Shown: positions 25,060 to 33,648, numbered from the stretch's first letter. The stretch is 64,000 nt of DNA from Streptomyces sp. NBC_01439 (GCF_036227605.1 NZ_CP109487.1:2046001-2110000); one strand, 5' to 3'. Translations and numbers: made by a program. The notes: generated from the sequence alone by a model not told the origin.

Positions 25060-26703
25060 ATGAGTAACGCCCCTACGTTCATCACCTGCTCCGCACTGTC
25101 CTTCGACTGGCCCGACGGCACTCCCGTCTTCGACGGGTTCCAGCTCACCGTGGGCCCCGGCCGCACCGGCCTGATCGGCCTCAACGGCTGCGGAAAGTCC
25201 ACCCTGCTGAAGCTGATCGCCGGCGAACTGGCCCCGACCGAAGGTCATTCCTCCGTCGCCGGCACGGTCGGTTACCTCCCGCAGGACGTCACCCTCGACA
25301 CCGGGCTGCGCGTGGACGAGGCGCTCGGCATCCACACCGCCCGCGCCGCGCTCCACGCCATCGAGGCGGGCGAGGCCACCGAGGCGAACTTCACCGCCGT
25401 CGGCGACGACTGGGACGTGGAGGAGCGGGCCCTGGCCACGCTCGACCAGCTCGGTCTCGCCCGGATCGGCCTGGACCGCACCGTCGGCGAGCTCTCGGGC
25501 GGCGAGTCCGTACTGCTGCGGCTGGCCGCCCTGCTGCTCGCCCGCCCCGACGTCCTGCTGCTGGACGAGCCCACCAACAACCTGGACCTGCGGGCCCGAA
25601 ACCGCCTGTACGCGGCGGTCGAGTCCTGGTCCGGGGTGATGCTCCTAGTCAGCCACGACCGGGAACTGCTGGAGCGGGTCGACCAGATCGCCGACCTGCG
25701 CGACGGCGAAGTCCGCTGGTACGGAGGCAACTTCACGGACTACCGGGACATGCTCGCCGCCGAACAGGAGTCCGCCGAGCGGATGGTCCGGGTCGCGGAG
25801 GCCGACGTACAGCGACAGAAGCGCGAACTGGCCGACGCCCAGGTCAAATTGGCGCGGCGCAAGCGGTACGGGCAGAAGATGTACGACAACAAGCGCGAGC
25901 CGAAGATCGTGATGGGCGCCCGCAAGCGCGCGGCCCAGGAGTCGGCTGGCAAACACCGGATCATGCACACCGAGAAGCTGGTCCAAGCGAAGGAACGCCT
26001 GGACCAGGCGGTGGAGGCGGTGCGCGACGACGACGAGATCCGGATCCAGCTGCCGGCTACCCAGGTGCCGCCCGGGCGGCAGGTCCTGACCCTGAGCGAT
26101 CTACGCCTGGCCCACGGAGCCGCCGTACCGGGCGAGTGGGAACTGCGGGGGCCGGAACGGATCGCCCTGGTGGGCCGCAACGGCTCGGGCAAGACCACGC
26201 TGCTGCGCACGATCGCGGGACAGCTCCCGCCGGCGTCCGGGGCGGTCGTGGCGCACGTGACGACGCGGTTCCTGCCGCAGCGCCTCGACGTCCTGGACGA
26301 GAGCCGCTCGGTCGTGGAGAACGTGGCACGGTTCGCCCCGCAGGCCACCAACAACCTGATCCGGGCCCGACTCGCGCACTTCCTGTTCCGCGGCGCCCGG
26401 GCGGACCGGCCGGCCGGCACGCTATCGGGCGGCGAACGCTTCCGGGCGGCACTGGCGGCCCTACTGCTGGCGGAGCCGGCTCCCCAGCTGCTCATGCTGG
26501 ACGAGCCGACGAACAACCTGGACCTGTCCAGCGTCCGACAGCTGACCGACGCGCTGGAGTCGTACGAGGGCGCACTCCTGGTGGCGAGCCATGACGTGCC
26601 GTTCCTGGAGTCGATCGGCATCACGCGATGGCTCCTGCTGGACGGCGAGCTGCGGCCGACGACGGCCGAGGAGGTCCGGGAACGGCTGTGTTCGAGTGAC
26701 TGA
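25060..26703 (+). CDS. ABC-F family ATPase (ribosome-associated, possible antibiotic-resistance type)
   Basis: 547 residues with two ABC domains and no membrane segment. Walker A motifs are GLNGCGKSTL (about residue 45) and GRNGSGKTTL (about 380); ABC signatures are LSGGESVLLRLAA and LSGGERFRAALAAL; Walker B regions are LLLDEPTNNLDL and LMLDEPTNNLDL. Both LSGGE motifs and the DEPTNNLDL ends are intact. The linker (about 225-300) is rich in Arg/Lys and Glu as expected for the P-site tRNA-interaction motif. Such proteins protect ribosomes from antibiotics or resolve stalls. The 178-bp leader contains an ACGGCT-G-AGCCGT dyad (from about 24998) that could take part in attenuation. Confidence 0.9.
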   Translation: MSNAPTFITCSALSFDWPDGTPVFDGFQLTVGPGRTGLIGLNGCGKSTLLKLIAGELAPTEGHSSVAGTVGYLPQDVTLDTGLRVDEALGIHTARAALHAIEAGEATEANFTAVGDDWDVEERALATLDQLGLARIGLDRTVGELSGGESVLLRLAALLLARPDVLLLDEPTNNLDLRARNRLYAAVESWSGVMLLVSHDRELLERVDQIADLRDGEVRWYGGNFTDYRDMLAAEQESAERMVRVAEADVQRQKRELADAQVKLARRKRYGQKMYDNKREPKIVMGARKRAAQESAGKHRIMHTEKLVQAKERLDQAVEAVRDDDEIRIQLPATQVPPGRQVLTLSDLRLAHGAAVPGEWELRGPERIALVGRNGSGKTTLLRTIAGQLPPASGAVVAHVTTRFLPQRLDVLDESRSVVENVARFAPQATNNLIRARLAHFLFRGARADRPAGTLSGGERFRAALAALLLAEPAPQLLMLDEPTNNLDLSSVRQLTDALESYEGALLVASHDVPFLESIGITRWLLLDGELRPTTAEEVRERLCSSD

Positions 26704-26811
26704 GACCACGCCGGCGCCGGCGGCCGGCCGCTAGCAGCCCACGGCTGGCAGCCGGCCGGCGGCTGGCGGCTGGCGGCCACAGCGCGAGTCGGCCCCTGCT
26801 CGGGCCGTGAC

Positions 26812-26862
26812 GTGGGTGCGGTCTCCTGGCTGGCGCGCCGCCAGCCAGGAGACCGCACCCAC
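26812..26862. terminator. Perfect 24-bp inverted repeat with 3-base loop
   Basis: 26812-26835 is the exact reverse complement of 26839-26862, with loop CGC. It is the longest perfect hairpin I found in the window. It follows the ABC-F gene by 109 bp and has no T-run on either strand, so it may terminate transcription, stabilise a 3' end or be a cruciform-type protein site. Confidence 0.6.
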
Positions 26863-27107
26863 CTCCGCATCACCCCCGCACTCGCCCCCATCGGCCTGCC
26901 CACGTGTCGGCGGCGAGGGCCGGATCGTCGCGCCCCGGGTAAAGCGGAAGCGATTTCTTTCGTCAAAATCGGGGGCGGTAAACCACCCACTGGCGTGATT
27001 TTGGCCCCTCGCATCCCCCTCAGGCCGGCCATAAACTGCATAGATAACTGGATGTAACCGGACATACACCTGCCGGGGGGTTGGCTGGCCTTGATGTCAC
27101 ACTTAAC

Positions 27108-27136
27108 CTACGACTCCGTAAGCTACGGAACCGTAG
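27108..27136. promoter_or_regulatory. Two 14-bp palindromic boxes, candidate operator of the desaturase gene
   Basis: CTACGGAACCGTAG (27123-27136) is a 6-2-6 palindrome with AA in the middle. A related box, CTACGACTCCGTAA (27108-27121), lies 15 bp upstream centre to centre. TTGATG at 27091 could be a -35 box. The pattern suggests a TetR-type repressor binding as two dimers. Confidence 0.5.
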
Positions 27137-27165
27137 GTAATTCGCTTTTGCACCCAGGAGTACCC

Positions 27166-28137
27166 GTGACGATCGCCTCTCCCCACCTCGGCAGCTCGGC
27201 GGCGTGGACGGACGCCAAGCTGCTGTTCGCGCTGGAAGAGGTGGTCGAGAAGGAGCTCAACCGCCACCTGAAGGTCACCAAGGACTGGATGCCCCACGAG
27301 TACGTCCCGTGGAGCGAGGGTCGGAACTTCCCGGGCTTCTTCGAGGACGGCGAGGCCTGGGACCCGCAGCAGTCCAAGGTCACCGACATCGGCAAGATCG
27401 CGCTGGTCGTGAACCTGCTGACCGAGGACAACCTCCCCAGCTACCACCACGAGATCGCGACGCTCTTCGGCCGCAACGGCGCCTGGGGCACGTGGGTGCA
27501 CCGCTGGACCGCCGAGGAGGGCCGCCACGGCATCGTGATGCGCGACTACCTGCTGGCCTCGCGCGCCGTGGACCCGGACAAGCTGGAAGCCTTCCGCATG
27601 CAGCACATGTCGGAGGGGTTCGAGTCCGACAACCGCCACTCGATGCTGCACTCGGTGGCGTACGTGGCCTTCCAGGAGCTCGCGACCCGCATCTCACACC
27701 GCAACACCGGCCACCAGTCCGGTGACCCGGTCTGCGACCGGATGCTGGCCCGCATCGCGCAGGACGAGAACCTGCACATGATCTTCTACCGCAACCTGCT
27801 GGGCGCGGCCTTCGAGATCGCCCCGGACCTAACCATGCAGGCCGTGCGGGACGTCGTCGTCAACTTCCGGATGCCCGGACACGGCATGCCCGGCTTCGAG
27901 CGGATGGCCGCGCAGATGGCCATCGGCGGGGTCTACAACCTGCGGATCCACCACGACGACGTGCTGAGCCCCGTGATCCGCTTCCTCAAGATCATGGACA
28001 TCGACGGCCTCGGCCCCGAGGGCCAGAAGGCCCAGGAGGAGCTCGGGCTGTTCATGAACGGCCTGGACTCCGAGGCCCGCAAGTTCGACGAGAAGCTGGC
28101 TGCCCGCGCGGCCCGCATCGCCGCCCGCAAGGGCTGA
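27166..28137 (+). CDS. Acyl-[acyl-carrier-protein] desaturase (soluble di-iron type)
   Basis: 323 residues from GTG at 27166, chosen because CAGGAG lies 5 bases before it; an upstream frame start overlaps the operator. The di-iron ligands appear as an early Glu (about residue 70), WTAEEGRHGIVMRDYL (EExxH) and RIAQDENLHMIFYRNL (DExxH). These ferritin-fold enzymes introduce a double bond into acyl-ACP using O2 and ferredoxin. Actinomycete homologues are DesA-like proteins. No ferredoxin or reductase is adjacent. Ends with a good terminator. Confidence 0.93.
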   Translation: MTIASPHLGSSAAWTDAKLLFALEEVVEKELNRHLKVTKDWMPHEYVPWSEGRNFPGFFEDGEAWDPQQSKVTDIGKIALVVNLLTEDNLPSYHHEIATLFGRNGAWGTWVHRWTAEEGRHGIVMRDYLLASRAVDPDKLEAFRMQHMSEGFESDNRHSMLHSVAYVAFQELATRISHRNTGHQSGDPVCDRMLARIAQDENLHMIFYRNLLGAAFEIAPDLTMQAVRDVVVNFRMPGHGMPGFERMAAQMAIGGVYNLRIHHDDVLSPVIRFLKIMDIDGLGPEGQKAQEELGLFMNGLDSEARKFDEKLAARAARIAARKG

Positions 28138-28173
28138 CCGATTTCCGCTCGCTCGGGCGAGTGATGCCGATTG

Positions 28174-28203
28174 CCCTGGCAGAGCCCCGCTCTGCCAGGG
28201 TTT
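28174..28203 (+). terminator. Rho-independent terminator of the desaturase gene
   Basis: CCCTGGCAGAG (28174-28184) pairs perfectly with CTCTGCCAGGG (28190-28200) around CCCCG and is followed by TTTCG. It ends only 10 bp before the next ATG, so the WXG cassette start lies in its shadow. Confidence 0.82.
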
Positions 28204-28209
28204 CGCGTC

Positions 28210-28512
28210 ATGACCTCGCTCCAGGTGGACATCGACCAGCTGACCCGTCTGACACGCACACTGGACTCCTCGCTGGTCTCCCTGCGGGAGGCCCGGCGCG
28301 CGCTGAACCACGTACGACCCGACCAACTGGGCACGGCGGACCTCGACGCGGCGTGTGACGGCTTCCAGGAACACTGGGCCTACGGCACGCAGGAGCTGAC
28401 CCAACGCGTCAAGGACGTACGGGAGGGCGTGGACCGCAGCGCCGCGGAGTACGCGGAGCTCGATCAGGCCGTCCGTGCGGCGTTCCTCCGGGCGGCGGCC
28501 GCGCGTGACTGA
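28210..28512 (+). CDS. WXG100-like small helical protein, first gene of a coupled cassette
   Basis: 100 residues, all helical, beginning MTSLQVDIDQLTRLTRTL. Two amphipathic helices flank a turn with DGFQEHWAYG, which recalls the helical-hairpin proteins of type VII (ESX-like) secretion, although the strict W-x-G is not present here. The start lies 10 bp after the desaturase terminator, with only a weak AGGG as ribosome site. The stop overlaps the GTG of the next gene. Confidence 0.62.
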   Translation: MTSLQVDIDQLTRLTRTLDSSLVSLREARRALNHVRPDQLGTADLDAACDGFQEHWAYGTQELTQRVKDVREGVDRSAAEYAELDQAVRAAFLRAAAARD

Positions 28513-29638
28513 GTACGCGGCACTGGGCTTCGACCCGGCCCCCGGAAATCCCGCGACGGTCCTGGCCCTGGCCAAGAAGCTCAGCGGCTCGGCCACCTCC
28601 CTCGGGGAGGCCTCCCGGGTGGTGAAGGACCTGGTCTCCCACAGTTCGACCTGGCAGGGCGAGGCCGCCACCGCCTTCCGCGCTTCCCTCTCGCAGGACC
28701 TCCCCCGCTACCTCGGCGCGGCCCACACCTCCCTCGCGGAGGCGGCCCGCCAGCTCACGGGGTGGCACGACGTCCTGGTCTCCCACCGCGCACTGGCCAC
28801 GCGGTACGAGGCCCAGGCCGCGGCGGCGAAGACGGAGGAGGCCCTCACCGATGCCCGCCGCCTGGCCCGAGAACTCGCCGCCGAACACGGCACGGCCGCC
28901 CGCCGGGTCGCTCAGACCCTGAACGCGGCGACGGACCGACTGGCCCCCAAGGAACCGGGCCTGCTGGCCTCGATCTGGCACCAGATCGTCAACGATCCGG
29001 CGGACGCGATGTCGAACGCGTCGGCGATGCTCGGTTTCGTCGGCGCTTTGGTGGCACTGGCCTGCCCGCCTGCGGGGCTCGCGATCATGCTCGTCGGAAG
29101 CGGCCTGTCCTTGGCGGCTCTGGCGATGCACACCTCGGACCCGAAGTTCCGCAAGTCCCTGTCCGACGGCTTCACCAAGGGCCAGTTCGACGCGGACTTC
29201 TGGAAGAGCAGCGTGACACTCCTCGGAGACACGGTCGGCACGGTACCCGGTGTCGCGGCGGTCGCCTCCGGCGCCAAGGCGGGCACGGCTGCTGCCCGGG
29301 CGGCGATGGCAGCCGCTCCCGAAGGAAGCGCCGTGGCAGGACTCGCCCCTGGGGCCACCGCGTTCAGGCAAACGGCATGGACCACTTCTGAGGACCTGCA
29401 GCGGTTGGAGAGCCCGCTCACCGGATGGGCCATGCGGTCGTCGACTCCGGACGCCAGGGAACGCGTAGGCGTGGCGGTGGCCGTTACAGGTGCGGTGACC
29501 GCCGCAGGGGACTACGGCCCGGAGAACGAGGTGGTCGAACAGAGCTCGACGGCTGTGGACGGCACCCGAGGAGTCTTGGAAGATGCCCCATCGGCCATCA
29601 GGAAAACGGGCCATGTCTGGTCGGTGCTGCGGCCGTGA
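28505..29638 (+). CDS. Large WXG100-type protein, putative type VII secretion substrate
   Basis: 377 residues; GTG at 28505 overlaps the previous gene by 8 bp. Residues 1-130 are a helical WXG100-like module with HSSTWQGEAATAFRASL (W-Q-G in the turn) and long Ala/Arg-rich helices. Residues about 175-210 are strongly hydrophobic (AMLGFVGALVALACPPAGLA, then IMLVGSGLSLAALAM). The C-terminal third is Ala/Gly-rich with no recognisable toxin fold. The layout is like LXG/WXG polymorphic secreted proteins, but a toxin activity is only a possibility. Confidence 0.62.
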   Translation: MTEYAALGFDPAPGNPATVLALAKKLSGSATSLGEASRVVKDLVSHSSTWQGEAATAFRASLSQDLPRYLGAAHTSLAEAARQLTGWHDVLVSHRALATRYEAQAAAAKTEEALTDARRLARELAAEHGTAARRVAQTLNAATDRLAPKEPGLLASIWHQIVNDPADAMSNASAMLGFVGALVALACPPAGLAIMLVGSGLSLAALAMHTSDPKFRKSLSDGFTKGQFDADFWKSSVTLLGDTVGTVPGVAAVASGAKAGTAAARAAMAAAPEGSAVAGLAPGATAFRQTAWTTSEDLQRLESPLTGWAMRSSTPDARERVGVAVAVTGAVTAAGDYGPENEVVEQSSTAVDGTRGVLEDAPSAIRKTGHVWSVLRP

Positions 29639-30255
29639 CTCAGCAGAGAAGCGTCCCGCCGGTCTGGTTCCGTCTGCCCCCGGGCTTCCACGACATCGGC
29701 ACTGGCGACGCAGCGTCCTTGGAGGCGTTCGCGGAAGCCCTGGGCAGCGCTACTGCCCGACAAGAGCTATCCCGGCTCATGGACGGTCTTCAGGAACTGG
29801 CGGGGCACGACGTGGTACACACTGCGCTCGGCTTCCATCCCGAGGATCCGGCCGGGGTCGCCACCTCACTGTTCTCCCTGACGATCCGGCGGATCGAACA
29901 GCCCAACCCCCGGCTCGCCGTGGCACGTGCTGCTCTGGCCATCGCCCGCTCACCCCTGTGGACCAGCGCCGTCCGTAGGTTCATCGACCTGCCGTCGGCT
30001 CTTCCGTGCTCGCTGGTCGCCGGGATCATTTCCGTAGCGGATGTCGAGCGTCACCTGTTTCAGGCCAGGGTCGCAATGGTGCATCCGGATGGACTCCACT
30101 TGCTCGTCCTCGATCTGACCAGCGCCTGCACCGAGCATGCCGCCGCCTATACGGACATCCTCGAAGCGGTTGCGCACACCCTCCAGTTCACCGACCCCGA
30201 CCCGAGTGCGCCGAAGGCCTCCGGAACCTCACGCATCTTGGAGGTACTCCTGTGA
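29635..30255 (+). CDS. Hypothetical protein of the WXG cassette, 206 residues
   Basis: GTG at 29635 overlaps the preceding stop (GTGA). The protein begins MTQQRSVPPVWFRLPPGFHD and has a mixed alpha/beta composition, with a strand-like stretch HPDGLHLLVLDLTSACTEH in the second half and no signal peptide. Its coupling suggests it works with the preceding WXG protein, as a chaperone or an immunity-type partner; this is inference. No family recognised. Confidence 0.6.
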   Translation: MTQQRSVPPVWFRLPPGFHDIGTGDAASLEAFAEALGSATARQELSRLMDGLQELAGHDVVHTALGFHPEDPAGVATSLFSLTIRRIEQPNPRLAVARAALAIARSPLWTSAVRRFIDLPSALPCSLVAGIISVADVERHLFQARVAMVHPDGLHLLVLDLTSACTEHAAAYTDILEAVAHTLQFTDPDPSAPKASGTSRILEVLL

Positions 30256-30833
30256 GCATCACGCTCACGAAGACGGCCTGGGACCACCCTCCGACAGTGG
30301 TCGGCTACAAACGCTTGGCTGTCCGACGCTTCAATTGGGTGCTCAGCCTCAGTGGTCCTCCGCTAACCGCCGTCGTCTGCATCGGGCGCGTCCCGCACGC
30401 GGCATGGGCCTTCTGCACCATGCTCATTCTGGTCACGCCCTATTTGCCCTGGGTGGTCGTCGCCTACTTCCGTCGGCGTCGGGTCCTTGCTGTGCTCCAG
30501 GCCTACCCGTGGCGCGAGTTTCCGTGTCGACACCAACGCAGGCTGAACGGAAGTCCAGCAACCGTTGCCATCCCCTTCCGGGAGGACTTCACGGCCATGC
30601 TCCGGATCATCCCGTTCCCCGTCCCGCTCGCAACGCTGGAGGACGGCCACCCGGACCGGATCTGGTTCGCCGGGGACCCCCGTTTCGGTGGCGTCGTATC
30701 TCCCGTCGGGGGGCACTACCCCGTGCGCGTGGTGCCCCACACTCCGCGCCGGGAAGAGTGCGGTGGTGAGGGATTCGACCTCGCGCGGCGCGTGGGGCTG
30801 GTCCGGGGGAGCGGGAAAGGGACGCGCACCTGA
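30252..30833 (+). CDS. Hypothetical two-helix membrane protein ending the WXG cassette
   Basis: 193 residues from GTG at 30252, again overlapping the previous stop. Residues about 28-75 contain two hydrophobic segments (WVLSLSGPPLTAVVCIGRV and AWAFCTMLILVTPYLPWVVV) followed by YFRRRR, giving a hairpin in the membrane with a long cytoplasmic C-terminus. No known domain. The stop is directly followed by the convergent WhiB stop. Confidence 0.6.
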   Translation: MSITLTKTAWDHPPTVVGYKRLAVRRFNWVLSLSGPPLTAVVCIGRVPHAAWAFCTMLILVTPYLPWVVVAYFRRRRVLAVLQAYPWREFPCRHQRRLNGSPATVAIPFREDFTAMLRIIPFPVPLATLEDGHPDRIWFAGDPRFGGVVSPVGGHYPVRVVPHTPRREECGGEGFDLARRVGLVRGSGKGTRT

Positions 30834-31082
30834 TTAGCCGCGGCGAGAACGCAGGGCCAGGCGCTCGGCTTCCGAGAGGCCGCCCCAGACTCCGAAGCGC
30901 TCGTCATTGGCCAGCGCGTACTCCAAGCACGCCGCCCGTCCCTCGCACGCGCCGCACAGCCGCTTCGCGTCGCGGAGCGAGGAGCCGGGCTCCGGGAAGA
31001 AGAAGCCGGGGCCCGTCTGGGCGCACAGGGCAAGGTCGTACCAAGCGGTGTCAGTGGTTGTGGCAGTGGTGTTAATCGACAT
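30834..31082 (-). CDS. WhiB-family iron-sulfur transcription factor
   Basis: 82 residues from the ATG at 31082; a TTG further out is less likely. The four [4Fe-4S]-binding cysteines are in ALCAQT and LCGACEGRAAC (C...CxxCxxxxxC), followed by the GVWGGLSEAER turn and a basic C-terminus (LALRSRRG) that contacts DNA. These proteins act with the principal sigma factor. The exact Wbl subgroup is not clear. Confidence 0.93.
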   Translation of the reverse strand: MSINTTATTTDTAWYDLALCAQTGPGFFFPEPGSSLRDAKRLCGACEGRAACLEYALANDERFGVWGGLSEAERLALRSRRG

Positions 31083-31139
31083 GCCGGAGATACTGACCGC
31101 TGCCGATGGACGTCCGATCAACGGCTGATCAACACCTCG

Positions 31140-31934
31140 TCATGAGCCGACTGCGGGCGTGCTGGCTATGACGGCGAACCGCGCCCCGAAGGGATCCGCG
31201 AGCTTGGCGAACCGGCCGACTCCTTCCATGGACACCGGGGTGAGGCGTACCTTCCCGCCCGCCTCCTCCGCCTTCGCCGCCGCGGCGTCGCAGTCGGCCA
31301 CCTCGAAATACGGCGTCCAGTAGGGCCGTTCGACTTCCTCCACCGGGTCCGTGGAAATCGGGACCAGGCCACCGAAGGCCGCCTCGTCCTTCGTGCTGGC
31401 CGGCTTGGCCATCGTGTACGCACCGCCCTCGTAGGGCACCTCGCTGGTCTGCCAGCCGAAGACCGCGCGGTAGAACTCGGCGGCCCCTGCCACGTCACCC
31501 GTGTACAGCTCCGTCCAGCACAGGGTGCCCACGTCCGTGACCGCGCCCAGGACGGCGTTCGTCCGGGGCTGCCACACGCCGAAGCCCACGCCCGCCGGGT
31601 CGGCGCATATCGCCATCCGGCCGAAGTCCAGCACGCTCATCGGCTCGAAGGTCACCTTGCCGCCCGCCTTCGTCACGGCCGCGGCCGTCGCATCGGCGTC
31701 GGCGCTCTGGAAGTACACCTGCCAGGCGCAGGGGCCCTGCTCCGCCGAAACGCTCATACCGCCGGCGACGGTCTTGCCGCCGAGGTGGAACATCCCGTAC
31801 CCACCGACCTCTTCGCTGCCCGCCTGGAAGTCCCACCCGAACAGTGCCCCGTAGAAGTCGGCGGCGCCGCCGATGTCGGGCGCGCCGAGGTCCACCCAGT
31901 TCGGAGAGCCGTCCTTGTAGTCCGTGGTGAGCAT
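31140..31934 (-). CDS. VOC-family protein with two glyoxalase-like domains
   Basis: 264 residues from the ATG at 31934 (AGGAG 8 bases upstream). Two repeats of the beta-alpha-beta-beta-beta module are visible: WVDLGAPDIGGAADFYGALF with VYFQSADADATAAAVTKAGG, then WTELYTGDVAGAAEFYRAVF with YFEVADCDAAAAKAEEAGGK. Two-domain proteins of this kind resemble hydroxylases, glyoxalases and antibiotic-binding proteins of actinomycetes; the reaction is unknown. It is divergent from a TetR gene whose candidate operator lies between them. Confidence 0.88.
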   Translation of the reverse strand: MLTTDYKDGSPNWVDLGAPDIGGAADFYGALFGWDFQAGSEEVGGYGMFHLGGKTVAGGMSVSAEQGPCAWQVYFQSADADATAAAVTKAGGKVTFEPMSVLDFGRMAICADPAGVGFGVWQPRTNAVLGAVTDVGTLCWTELYTGDVAGAAEFYRAVFGWQTSEVPYEGGAYTMAKPASTKDEAAFGGLVPISTDPVEEVERPYWTPYFEVADCDAAAAKAEEAGGKVRLTPVSMEGVGRFAKLADPFGARFAVIASTPAVGS

Positions 31935-32028
31935 GGTCCGTACTCCTCTCGACCTCGTCTGCGCGCCCTGTCCTTCCTCTTCGAGCATCGCACCCGCCAC
32001 TGACAGCGGCGCCCTTCCTCCACCGAGT

Positions 32029-32052
32029 GCACGACCGTGCGTTCGGTAAGAT
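32029..32052 (+). promoter_or_regulatory. TetR gene promoter: -10 TAAGAT with upstream GCACGACCGTGC dyad
   Basis: TAAGAT at 32047-32052 ends 7 bases before the ATG at 32059, which predicts a leaderless transcript; no ribosome site is seen. GCACG-AC-CGTGC (32029-32040) lies in the spacer. The 14-mer at 32029-32042 recurs with two differences at 33716-33729 in the alpha/beta hydrolase promoter. Confidence 0.55.
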
Positions 32053-32058
32053 GGTGCT

Positions 32059-32721
32059 ATGGCTGACGGACGCGTGGAACGCGGCAACCAGACGCGGCGG
32101 GCCGTTCTCGACCGGACGATGAGCATCGCCTCCGTGGACGGTCTGGAAGGCCTGTCCCTCGGGAAGATCGCCGGGGATCTCGGTCTGAGCAAGAGCGGGG
32201 TGTTCGCGCTCTTCGGCTCCAAGGAGGACCTCCAGCTCGCCACCGTCCGCGCCGCCGTGGACGTGTTCAAGGACGAGGTGGTGCGGCCCGTGCACCGGGA
32301 CCCCGACGGTCTCGCCAAGGTGTGGCGGCTCTGTGAGCGCTGGCTCGACTACTCCGGACGTCGGGTCTTCCCCGGCGGATGCTTCTTCTACTCCGTCTCC
32401 GCGGAGTACGACGCACGCCCCGGACCCGTACGGGACGAAATCGCCAAGGCGCGGTCCGACTGGACGCGTTACATCGAGCGGCTGCTGGACGAGGCCCGGC
32501 TGACGGGTGGATTCCGGGACGCGTCCGATGCGGACGAGGTTGCGCAGGTCGCCTTCGAGCTGACGGCCCTGATGGAACTGGCCAACGCGCATTCCGTGCT
32601 GCACGGTGACCCGCTGGCGTACGAGCGGGCTGGTCGGGGGATCCTCCGCCGGCTGCGCGCGGTGGCGGCCGCTCCGGACGAACTCCCGGAACGACCGCCC
32701 GCCTTCAGCTCGCCTTCCTGA
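32059..32721 (+). CDS. TetR-family transcriptional regulator
   Basis: 220 residues. HTH: LGKIAGDLGLSKSGVFALFG (about residues 35-54), preceded by TRRAVLDRTMSIASVDGLEG. The ligand domain has RRVFPGGCFFYSVSAEYDARPGPVRDEI, typical of TetR proteins with the PGGCF signature. The start is ATG at 32059 with a probable leaderless mRNA. It converges with the alpha/beta hydrolase, whose promoter carries a similar motif, so regulation of that gene and of itself is likely. Confidence 0.9.
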   Translation: MADGRVERGNQTRRAVLDRTMSIASVDGLEGLSLGKIAGDLGLSKSGVFALFGSKEDLQLATVRAAVDVFKDEVVRPVHRDPDGLAKVWRLCERWLDYSGRRVFPGGCFFYSVSAEYDARPGPVRDEIAKARSDWTRYIERLLDEARLTGGFRDASDADEVAQVAFELTALMELANAHSVLHGDPLAYERAGRGILRRLRAVAAAPDELPERPPAFSSPS

Positions 32722-32730
32722 CCCTGCTCC

Positions 32731-33648
32731 TCACGCGCGTCGCACAGTCGTGGGCCGGGGCTCGTGCTCGTGCCCCGGCTCGGTGGCGGGCTCGGTGGCG
32801 GGCTCGGTCAGCGCGAATTCGACCGCCGCCGCAATGATGTCGGGATCGGCCAGGATGCGGCGGTGGCCCAGTCCCGTGGTCTCGATCAGGCGGGCCTGCG
32901 GGCCGTAGGCGGCGGCGATGGCGCGGGACTGGGCGGGATCGATCACGTCGTCCTCCGTGTCGTGGGCGAGGAGGATCGGCGCCCGTAGGCCGGGAAGGCG
33001 ACGGCGCGCGTCGAGGCGCTGCCAGACGTCGGGGTCGCCGGGGAAGAGGCGGCGCTCGACATGGGTGCGCAGGGCGCGCCCGACTCCTTCGCCGAGGTTC
33101 AGCCCGGCCCGGAACCGCTCCACGAGGTAGTCGAAGTGGGCCACTCCCCCGATGCCGACCACACGGTCGACCCGTATGCCGTCGTACAGCATGGAGAAGA
33201 CGGCGAGCACCCCGAAGGAGTGGGCCACGACGGCCGAGAAGTCGCCGTGCTCCGCGTGCAATCGGCCGATGATGGCGCGGTAGTCGAGGATGGTGGAGGC
33301 TCGGCCGTCCGACTCGCCGTGCCCCGGTGCGTCGAAGGCGATCACGGTACGCCCCTGGGCGCGCAGGGCCTCGATGAAGCCGGCGAACCGCGAGGCGCGC
33401 GAGGACCAGCCGTGCACGATCAGCACGGGCCGGTCCCCGTCCCCCCAGCGGTAGGTGGTCACGGCCGTGCCGTGCACGATCATCCGCCCGCTCACCGCCC
33501 GTGCCATCACCTCCGCCTCCTCGGGCCGCAGTCGCGCGCGCCCGAGGGGCCGGACAAAGAGCACGAAGGCCCGGGACCCGGCCAGTCCCGGGGCGAGCCG
33601 GGCGGTGATGTTGAGGGTGGTGCTCAGGAGTGAAGCCATGGGACGCAT
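32731..33648 (-). CDS. Alpha/beta hydrolase
   Basis: 305 residues from the ATG at 33648 (GGAG 9 bases before). The fold is seen as PVLIVHGWSSRASRFAGFIE (oxyanion strand), TVIAFDAPGHGESDG, nucleophile elbow VVAHSFGVLAVF (Ser), acid AHDTEDDVIDPAQ and catalytic His in TTGLGHRRIL. The C-terminus has three near-repeats of EPAT/EPG. Substrate unknown. The N-terminal 30 residues include a hydrophobic stretch, so it may associate with the membrane. Candidate TetR control. Confidence 0.88.
   Translation of the reverse strand: MRPMASLLSTTLNITARLAPGLAGSRAFVLFVRPLGRARLRPEEAEVMARAVSGRMIVHGTAVTTYRWGDGDRPVLIVHGWSSRASRFAGFIEALRAQGRTVIAFDAPGHGESDGRASTILDYRAIIGRLHAEHGDFSAVVAHSFGVLAVFSMLYDGIRVDRVVGIGGVAHFDYLVERFRAGLNLGEGVGRALRTHVERRLFPGDPDVWQRLDARRRLPGLRAPILLAHDTEDDVIDPAQSRAIAAAYGPQARLIETTGLGHRRILADPDIIAAAVEFALTEPATEPATEPGHEHEPRPTTVRRA

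Larger units (their letters stand above)
26704..27165. other. 462-bp intergenic region: repeats, long hairpin, desaturase promoter
   Basis: The first 100 bp contain runs of GGCTGGCGG-like repeats. A perfect 24-bp inverted repeat lies at 26812-26862. The rest drops in GC and holds the control region of the desaturase. No gene is supported in either strand. Confidence 0.6.
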
